Origin: Bacteroidales bacterium
GTDB taxonomy: Bacteria > Bacteroidota > Bacteroidia > Bacteroidales > DTU049
Direction: 5' to 3'
DNA length: 12,433 bases
Assembly (NCBI GenBank): GCA_018432645.1
Contig: JAHDSP010000047.1
Coordinates: 1 to 12,433, forward strand
How positions within the stretch are numbered: position 1 is the first letter of the stretch; each line of letters starts with the position of its first letter. The notes beneath the pieces were generated by a model. It saw only the letters and a program-made list of their open reading frames with translations. It searched no databases and had not been told where the DNA came from. The translations under genes and the position numbers were made by a program. Below are positions 7,613 to 12,433 of this stretch, in pieces.

Positions 7613-9796
7613 TCAAACCTTTATAATTTTTTCAGTTTTAATTAGATTACTACTCTTTATAATAATGAAATAAACTCCATTAGCATAATTTGACAAGTCT
7701 ATAGTTTCATAAATTATATCTGAATTATTATTAAAATTTTTATTTAATAATTTTTCTCCATTTATATCAAAAAATTCAATTGATAAATCATTATCTATTA
7801 AACCATTAATTTTAATATTAAGCTTATCTTGAACTGGATTTGGATATATATTTACTTTAATTGTATTGTTTAATTCGATGTAGCCATCTTCTGTTGTTAT
7901 AGTAATAATTATAGTATCAGAATTAGAACAACCATTTGTATCTGTAACATTTACATAATAACTATAAATCCCTTGCCCCATACTTCCATAAACTGTAATT
8001 ATTGAATCTATAGAACCATTACTCCATAAATAGCTATTAAATCCAGATCCTGCATTTATATTTATAGTGTCAGATATATTAATAGTTGTATCATTCCCTA
8101 AATTTATATACGGTAGAGGATATACAAATAAATTTAAATTATAAACGCTATCACAATTATTTATCGTAATCAAGCTGTCATAATAAATTCCCGATAAGTT
8201 ATAATAATTACCATGCCATAATTTTCCTCCACAAACAGTGTCAGTTTCTGTAAAAAAATAAACATTATTTACAGTTATTATTACACTATCAGTATTTATA
8301 TTACCAATGCTATCAGTTACTGTTAATGTATAAGTTGTAGTAATATTAGGAAAAGCAATTGGATTGGCTATTGTACTATCATTTAAGCTTCCAGAGTTGT
8401 TCCATAAATAAGTATAAGGAGGTATACATTCACTTGCTGTTGGTGATCCTCCAATTGCAATGCTATCTCCATTACATATTATTCTATCAGGACCTGCATC
8501 AACCATTAACATTGGAGCTAACTTAATTATCCAATAGTCACCACTTCCATGATACCCCGACACATCGCCGTTATTGGACCATGTGTAACCAGCCACAACA
8601 AATCCCCCATCACTTGTCTGCTGGATGGAATTTGCATAATCATCACCTGTTCCGCCTAGGCATTTTTTCCATAGAATATCCCCTGAACTGTTAAGTTTCA
8701 CTACCCAATAGTCTTGCCCTCCATGATTCCCCGACACATCGACATCATTGGACCATGTTTTACCAGCCACAATAAATCCCCCATCAAATGTCTGTTGGAT
8801 GGAGTATGCAATATCCCAATTTGTTCCGCCGAGGCATTTTTGCCATAGAATATCCCCTGAACTGTTAAGTTTCACTACCCAATAGTCAGCATCTCCATGA
8901 AACCCCGACACATCGCCGTCATTGGAAGATGTTCCACCAGCCACAATAAATCCCCCATCACTTGTCTCCTGGATGGAGTATGCAATATCCAAATTTGTTC
9001 CGCCGAGGCATTTTTGCCATAGAATTGTTCCTGAACTGTTGAGTTTCACTACCCAATAGTCAGAATATCCATGATTCCCTGACACATCGCCGTTATTGGA
9101 AGATGTTTCACCAGCTATAATAAATCCCCCATCACTTGTCTCCTGGATGGAGTTTGCCACATCCGTACCTATTCCGCCGAGGCATTTTTGCCATAGAATA
9201 TTCCCTGAACTGTTAAGTTTCACTATCCAATAATCCCAATCTCCATGATTCCCCGACACATCGCCGTCATTGGAATATGTTTCACCAGCCACAATAAATC
9301 CCCCATCACTTGTCTGCTGGATGGAGTTTGCTTCATCATCGTTTGTCCCACCCAGGCATTTTTGCCATTCAAAATCACCTGAACTATTAAGTTTCACTAT
9401 CCAATAGTCAGCATCTCCATGATTCCCCGACACATCGCCGTCATTGGACCATGTGTAACCAGCCACAATAAATCCCCCATCACTTGTCTGCTGGATGGAG
9501 TTTGCATAATCACCAGATGTTCCGCCGAGGCATTTTTTCCATTCAATTGTTCCTGAACTGTTAAGTTTCACTACCCAATAGTCATAATATCCATGATGCC
9601 CCGACACATCGCCATCATTGGACCATGTGTAACCAGCCACAATAAATCCACTATCACTTGTCTGCTGGATGGAGTTTGCATAATCATAACTTGTTCCGCC
9701 TAGACATTTTTGCCATTCAATTGCTGGTGACTGGGCATAAATATTTATGCTTATTAAAATAAAAATGTAAAATAAAGCTAATTTTTTTATTTTCAT
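7613..9796 (-). CDS. Secreted seven-repeat beta-propeller-like protein with T9SS type A sorting domain
   Basis: The 727-residue protein begins with a clear signal peptide (MKIKKLALFYIFILISINIYA, probable cleavage before Gln22). Residues 26-426 are seven tandem 58-residue repeats with the pattern W-Q/K-K-C-L-G-G, A-x-S-I-Q, SDGGFIVAG, SN-x-GDVSG, HG, DYW-V/I-V-K-L-N-S-S-G. Seven units of this size with a DGGFIVAG strand suggest one closed seven-bladed beta-propeller; the last blade ends early at WIIKL. A PKD-like domain follows (about 433-510), then a TVCGGKLWHGNYYNLSG-type Bacteroidota module (about 518-560) and an Ig-like module (about 566-635). The last ~81 residues (647-727; IYPNP, ANGVYFIII, KIIKV end) form a type A sorting domain, which directs export through the T9SS and often anchoring to surface lipopolysaccharide. 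Probable role: surface adhesin or binding protein; ligand unknown. It is transcribed alone. Confidence 0.9.
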   Translation of the reverse strand: MKIKKLALFYIFILISINIYAQSPAIEWQKCLGGTSYDYANSIQQTSDSGFIVAGYTWSNDGDVSGHHGYYDYWVVKLNSSGTIEWKKCLGGTSGDYANSIQQTSDGGFIVAGYTWSNDGDVSGNHGDADYWIVKLNSSGDFEWQKCLGGTNDDEANSIQQTSDGGFIVAGETYSNDGDVSGNHGDWDYWIVKLNSSGNILWQKCLGGIGTDVANSIQETSDGGFIIAGETSSNNGDVSGNHGYSDYWVVKLNSSGTILWQKCLGGTNLDIAYSIQETSDGGFIVAGGTSSNDGDVSGFHGDADYWVVKLNSSGDILWQKCLGGTNWDIAYSIQQTFDGGFIVAGKTWSNDVDVSGNHGGQDYWVVKLNSSGDILWKKCLGGTGDDYANSIQQTSDGGFVVAGYTWSNNGDVSGYHGSGDYWIIKLAPMLMVDAGPDRIICNGDSIAIGGSPTASECIPPYTYLWNNSGSLNDSTIANPIAFPNITTTYTLTVTDSIGNINTDSVIITVNNVYFFTETDTVCGGKLWHGNYYNLSGIYYDSLITINNCDSVYNLNLFVYPLPYINLGNDTTINISDTININAGSGFNSYLWSNGSIDSIITVYGSMGQGIYSYYVNVTDTNGCSNSDTIIITITTEDGYIELNNTIKVNIYPNPVQDKLNIKINGLIDNDLSIEFFDINGEKLLNKNFNNNSDIIYETIDLSNYANGVYFIIIKSSNLIKTEKIIKV
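8519..9721 (-). repeat. Seven tandem 174-bp coding repeats
   Basis: In-frame units of 174 bp start (minus strand) at 9721, 9547, 9373, 9199, 9025, 8851 and 8677; the last is shortened to about 159 bp. Short strings such as GACACATCG and TGGATGGA on the plus strand occur in all seven, and longer blocks are identical between several units. Differences concentrate in a few codons after CLGG, after AG and around HG. By eye the array is clearly GC-richer than the rest of the gene. High DNA-level similarity suggests recent duplication or gene conversion. Confidence 0.93.
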
Positions 9797-9876
9797 ATTT
9801 TTTTAATTTTTTGTTACTCATAAAACTTTTCGGATTCCACCACGTTTTTTATATAATTTTGGGAGTCCATTTTTTG

Positions 9877-9910
9877 TAAAATTACATAAAAATTTTTAAT
9901 TATACACAAA
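9877..9910 (-). promoter_or_regulatory. Weak candidate promoter for the propeller gene
   Basis: On the minus strand TTTG (9910-9907) and TAATTTTA (9884-9877) resemble the Bacteroidota -33 and -7 elements. The -7 box has one mismatch to TAnnTTTG and the 22-nt spacer is slightly long. It would give a leader of roughly 75 nt before the ATG at 9796. Confidence 0.22.
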
Positions 9911-10132
9911 CGAATAAAAAAATTTTTTACAAGAGAAATTTAAAATTTTATTGAACCATATTTTTTATAATATCTTTCTTTTTCAGCTATAAAAAGGAAG
10001 AAACAAAGAAAAATATCCGCCGGGGAAATACTGCATTAATTCGATTCAAGAATTAGTATTTAGAGTTATTCTATTATTACAAAAATCATTAGCAAAAATT
10101 ATAATCTAAATGCCTATTCCAAAATTTAATCT

Positions 10133-10140
10133 TATTTTTG
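10133..10140 (+). promoter_or_regulatory. Bacteroidota -7 box upstream of lpdA
   Basis: TATTTTTG matches TAnnTTTG and ends 11 nt before the ATG at 10152. If it is the real promoter, the in-frame ATG at 10110 lies upstream of transcription start and cannot be the lpdA start. No convincing -33 TTTG is seen. Confidence 0.4.
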
Positions 10141-10151
10141 CCAAAAAAAAT

Positions 10152-11540
10152 ATGTACGATTTAATAATTATAGGTAGTGGACCTGGTGGTTATGTATCAG
10201 CTATCAGAGCTTCGCAGTTAGGTATGCAAACATTAGTAATAGAAAAAGAAAATCTAGGTGGTACATGCCTTAATTGGGGCTGTATTCCTACAAAAGCATT
10301 ACTTAAATCAGCCCATCTATATCAAGAAATATTATCAGCAAATAATTACGGAATAATACTAAAAGAACCTCCACAAATAGACATGCCATCAATAATACAA
10401 AGAAGTAGAGATGTGGCTACTATGATGAATAAATCTATAGAATTCCTCTTCAATAAAAATAAAGTTTCTCTAGTTCGAGGCTTTGCAAAATTATTACCTA
10501 ATCACAAAGTAGAAGTAAAAGATTTGGAAGGTAATACATCAATCTACGAAGGTAAAAATATTATTATAGCTACTGGTAGCAGAGCCAGACAAATACCATC
10601 TTTACCAATAGATGGGAAATACATTATTACTTATAAAGAAGCTTTAATATTAAATAAATTACCTAAAAATATGGTAATAGTTGGTAGCGGTGCTATAGGA
10701 ATGGAATTCGCAGACTTTTACTCATCACTAGGCGTAAATGTAACTATCGTAGAATACCTAAATAGAATCTTACCTTTAGAAGATGAAGAAGTGAGCAAAA
10801 CTATGGAAAGAATTTTTAGAAAGAAAAAAATCAATGTTTTGACATCTTCTGAAGTTATCAAAAGTGAAATCAATAATAACCTAGTAAATCTAACCATACA
10901 ATCACCTAAAGGAACTCAAAACATAGAGACAGAAATCGTCCTAAGTGCTATAGGTATACAAGCTAATATCGAAAATATAGGATTAGAAGAACTGGGAATT
11001 AAAACTAATAAAGGTAAAATAGAAATTAATGAAAACTATCAAACAAATATAGAAGGATATTATGCGATAGGAGATGTAATCAATACACCAGCACTAGCAC
11101 ATATAGCTTCAAAGGAAAGTATAATATGTGTAGAAAAAATCGCAAGACTATCACCTCAAGCTATAGATTATCAATATTTCCCATCTTGCATATATACAAA
11201 TCCAGAAGTCGCTAGTTTTGGACTAAAAGAACAAGAAGCTATCAATAAAGGCTATAAAATAAAAATTGGTAAATTTCCATTTACTGCAAATGGCAAAGCA
11301 AAAGCTAATGGACAAACTGACGGATTAGTTAAATTAATATTCGATCAAGATAATGACAAATTAATAGGAGCACATTTAATAGGAGAAAATGTAACAGAAA
11401 TGCTCTCTGGACTATTAGTTAGCCATAATTTAGGAGCTACAGCTACAGATATTATCGAATCAATACATCCTCATCCGACACTCTCTGAGAGCATTATGGA
11501 AGCGGCGGCAAGCAGCCATAATGAGGCGATACATATGTAA
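10152..11540 (+). CDS. lpdA: Dihydrolipoyl dehydrogenase (E3)
   Basis: E3 is the FAD flavoenzyme that reoxidises dihydrolipoamide in pyruvate, 2-oxoglutarate and branched-chain dehydrogenase complexes and the glycine cleavage system, passing electrons to NAD+. From the ATG at 10152 the protein has 462 residues and begins MYDLIIIGSGPGG, the typical E3 N-terminus with the FAD-binding GxGxxG at 8-13. An upstream in-frame ATG (10110) would add 14 residues (MPIPKFNLIFAKKN) not typical of the family. The redox disulfide is Cys39-x4-Cys44 (GGTCLNWGCIPTK). ATGS is at 140-143, the NAD-binding VGSGAIGMEF at 177-186, and YAIGD, the second FAD contact, at 304-308. The dimer-interface catalytic pair is His441 and Glu446 in HPHPTLSE. 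All catalytic residues are present. No E1, E2 or glycine-cleavage gene adjoins it, so it may be shared among complexes. Confidence 0.95.
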   Translation: MYDLIIIGSGPGGYVSAIRASQLGMQTLVIEKENLGGTCLNWGCIPTKALLKSAHLYQEILSANNYGIILKEPPQIDMPSIIQRSRDVATMMNKSIEFLFNKNKVSLVRGFAKLLPNHKVEVKDLEGNTSIYEGKNIIIATGSRARQIPSLPIDGKYIITYKEALILNKLPKNMVIVGSGAIGMEFADFYSSLGVNVTIVEYLNRILPLEDEEVSKTMERIFRKKKINVLTSSEVIKSEINNNLVNLTIQSPKGTQNIETEIVLSAIGIQANIENIGLEELGIKTNKGKIEINENYQTNIEGYYAIGDVINTPALAHIASKESIICVEKIARLSPQAIDYQYFPSCIYTNPEVASFGLKEQEAINKGYKIKIGKFPFTANGKAKANGQTDGLVKLIFDQDNDKLIGAHLIGENVTEMLSGLLVSHNLGATATDIIESIHPHPTLSESIMEAAASSHNEAIHM

Positions 11541-11599
11541 TAGGGAATTTAAAAAGAGATTATTCATGGCAAAGGAGTTAAGTGAGGCAACGATAACTT

Positions 11600-11637
11600 T
11601 CATTAATGTTTAAAATAATTAATGATATTTATATCAT
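11600..11637. repeat. Two overlapping palindromes between lpdA and the transposase
   Basis: TCATTAAT (11600-11607) and ATTAATGA (11618-11625) form a perfect 8-bp stem with a 10-nt loop. Overlapping its right arm, ATGATAT-TT-ATATCAT (11622-11637) is a 16-bp palindrome with perfect 7-bp arms. They could be a terminator for lpdA (though no T-run follows), an operator for the transposase gene, or part of the insertion-sequence end. The structures are mutually exclusive, as both use 11622-11625. Confidence 0.4.
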
Positions 11638-11652
11638 ATTTAAATTTTTATG

Positions 11653-11660
11653 TATATTTG
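11653..11660 (+). promoter_or_regulatory. Bacteroidota -7 box upstream of the transposase
   Basis: TATATTTG matches TAnnTTTG and ends 17 nt before the ATG at 11678. A TTTA about 21 nt further upstream is only a poor -33 match. Confidence 0.4.
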
Positions 11661-11677
11661 CCCCAAAATCAATATTT

Positions 11678-12433
11678 ATGAAGACTTTAGTTGAAAATAT
11701 TAATGAACATCTGGCTATGAGTAAGGAAGACTCTAAAACCTTCTTCGATAATCTCTACGATTTCCTGTTAGAGAACGAAGCAGACGTAGTAGATTACCAA
11801 GGTCTAAAAATTCAAAGTACTCCTCCACTATGTCCAAACTGTCGTAGCAACAATATTGTAAAAAATGGCAAGCAAAATGGTATGCAAAATTATCGTTGCA
11901 AACACTGTGGCAGACAATTTAGAGTTACCACTGGCACTTTTGTTTATCGATTACAGAAACCACAACTTATGCTCGAGTACATTCGTTGTATGGTTGCAGG
12001 CAAAAGTCTCAGAGCTTGTGCTAGAGAGGTTGGCATTAGTCTGCCAACAAGCTTCACCTGGCGACACAAAATTCTCGCAGCTTTGAAGAATTTTGACAAA
12101 AATGTCAATTTCTTTGGCATAGTAGAAACAGACGAATTGCTGATGGATTATTCAGAAAAGGGTAGAAAATATTCAAGTGTAAAAGAGATGAAACAATCAA
12201 TGAGAAAAAAGCCAAAGAAGGTTGCTGTAATAGTTGCTACAGATAGATGTGGAAATATATTATTCAGAAACACTGAGAACAAAAGAGCAAAACGAGAAGA
12301 CATCGAGAAGTTTCTAAAAGGTAGAATAACAGAAGATGAAGTTTTATGTACCGGTACCAAATACGCATTTAGACATATAAGAAAGAGCAAAGTGAAACAC
12401 AAAGAGATTGTAGGAGCCAAAAAGAAAAAACGA
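11678..12433 (+). CDS. IS1595/ISXO2-like transposase, 3' end missing, second catalytic Asp apparently absent
   Basis: The frame from the ATG at 11678 runs open for 252 codons to the window edge. Residues 52-77 form a zinc ribbon (CPNC...CKHC) as in the IS1595-family N-terminal domain. Residues about 100-135 are a helix-turn-helix with the family phrase SLRACAREVGISLPTSFTWRHKIL. The DDE domain (IS1595 type) begins with GIVETDEL; Asp152 is the likely first catalytic acid. The strand VAVIVATDRCGNILF follows. At 222-228, where the family has an LC-T/S-D-G or VSD-type motif with the second catalytic Asp, this protein reads VLCTGTK with no acid. The third catalytic position would lie beyond the window. 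Codons such as CTC, CTG, GAG, GGC and GTC appear more often than in the neighbouring genes, consistent with recent arrival. It may be an inactive copy. Confidence 0.85.
   Translation, partial: MKTLVENINEHLAMSKEDSKTFFDNLYDFLLENEADVVDYQGLKIQSTPPLCPNCRSNNIVKNGKQNGMQNYRCKHCGRQFRVTTGTFVYRLQKPQLMLEYIRCMVAGKSLRACAREVGISLPTSFTWRHKILAALKNFDKNVNFFGIVETDELLMDYSEKGRKYSSVKEMKQSMRKKPKKVAVIVATDRCGNILFRNTENKRAKREDIEKFLKGRITEDEVLCTGTKYAFRHIRKSKVKHKEIVGAKKKKR
11678..12433 (+). mobile_element. Partial IS1595-family insertion sequence
   Basis: The transposase gene defines this element. Its left terminal inverted repeat should lie between 11541 and 11677, but I cannot identify it without the right end, which is outside the window. 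Insertion just after lpdA leaves that gene intact. Confidence 0.65.

Larger units (their letters stand above)
9797..10151. other. Gene-free divergent intergenic region
   Basis: This 355-bp AT-rich gap between the divergent propeller gene and lpdA contains no ORF or RNA gene I can support. Visible structures are a 7-bp stem with one G-T pair (9832-9838 with 9862-9868, GGATTCC/GGAGTCC), a TTTCTTTTT...AAAAAGGAAGAAA imperfect hairpin around 9976-10005, and TAATTC/GAATTA arms at 10037-10042 and 10050-10055. A small GC island (CCGCCGGGG, about 10017-10025) stands out. It must hold both promoters. Confidence 0.5.

Noticed and set aside
8519..9721. Regularly spaced repeats that might suggest a CRISPR array
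   Set aside because: The 174-bp period is in frame within a long coding sequence, the whole unit is repeated without unique spacers, and the translated repeat is a consistent protein motif.
9976..10005. Imperfect T/A-rich hairpin as a riboswitch or small RNA
   Set aside because: The stem has a two-base bulge, no conserved riboswitch core is recognisable, and purine/pyrimidine runs here easily give such pairing.
11566..11613. Fifteen-codon ORF (MAKELSEATITFINV) after lpdA
   Set aside because: Too short, no start signal, and its stop lies inside a palindrome; no reason to think it is translated.
11865..12086. Alternative-frame ORF within the transposase
   Set aside because: The transposase frame is open across the whole region with zinc-ribbon, HTH and DDE motifs; this frame is a by-product.
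12148..12420. Antisense ORF opposite the transposase catalytic domain
   Set aside because: It lies wholly within the transposase coding region and has no supporting motif beyond a hydrophobic character that mirrors lysine-rich sense codons.

Overview
The window looks like a piece of a low-GC Bacteroidota (Bacteroidetes) chromosome. Four things point that way: two secreted proteins with different type IX secretion (T9SS) C-terminal sorting domains, a conserved ileS-dksA-lspA cluster whose DksA-like protein has lost its zinc cysteines, a viroplasmin/RNase H fusion, and several TAnnTTTG promoter -7 boxes just upstream of genes that lack Shine-Dalgarno sites. TAA and TGA both serve as stops, so the standard bacterial code applies.

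Layout. Positions 3-1583 (+) hold the 3' part of a large secreted protein: a reelin-like N-terminal region, three Ig/PKD-like modules and a gliding-motility-type (type B) sorting domain. Positions 1584-2238 are a gene-free convergent intergenic region with a cluster of degenerate intergenic repeats and a 181-bp element bounded by near-perfect 22-bp inverted repeats. Positions 2239-6796 (-) form a tight operon transcribed ileS, dksA-like, lspA. A 76-bp divergent gap with a perfect 16-bp palindrome separates ileS from a viroplasmin-RNase H gene (6873-7490, +). Positions 7613-9796 (-) encode a T9SS type A secreted protein with seven 58-residue tandem repeats, probably a seven-bladed beta-propeller. 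A 355-bp divergent intergenic region leads to lpdA (10152-11540, +). The window ends inside an IS1595/ISXO2-like transposase (11678-12433, +), which is cut off at the right edge.

How the genes relate. The operon is housekeeping: isoleucyl-tRNA charging, an RNA-polymerase-binding regulator and lipoprotein signal peptide removal. The two large secreted proteins are likely surface or exported adhesins carried by the T9SS. RNase H and dihydrolipoyl dehydrogenase are stand-alone housekeeping genes.

Most notable observations: (1) the IleS HIGH motif reads GIHH, the swapped GxHH form reported for mupirocin hyper-resistant type 2 IleRS; (2) the transposase appears to lack its second catalytic aspartate at a site that fits a 3-bp in-frame deletion; (3) the seven propeller repeats are unusually alike in DNA and GC-richer than their surroundings; (4) there is a MITE-like inverted-repeat element; (5) the ileS/RNase H palindrome places a -7 box on each strand. 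I found no convincing new multi-gene system.
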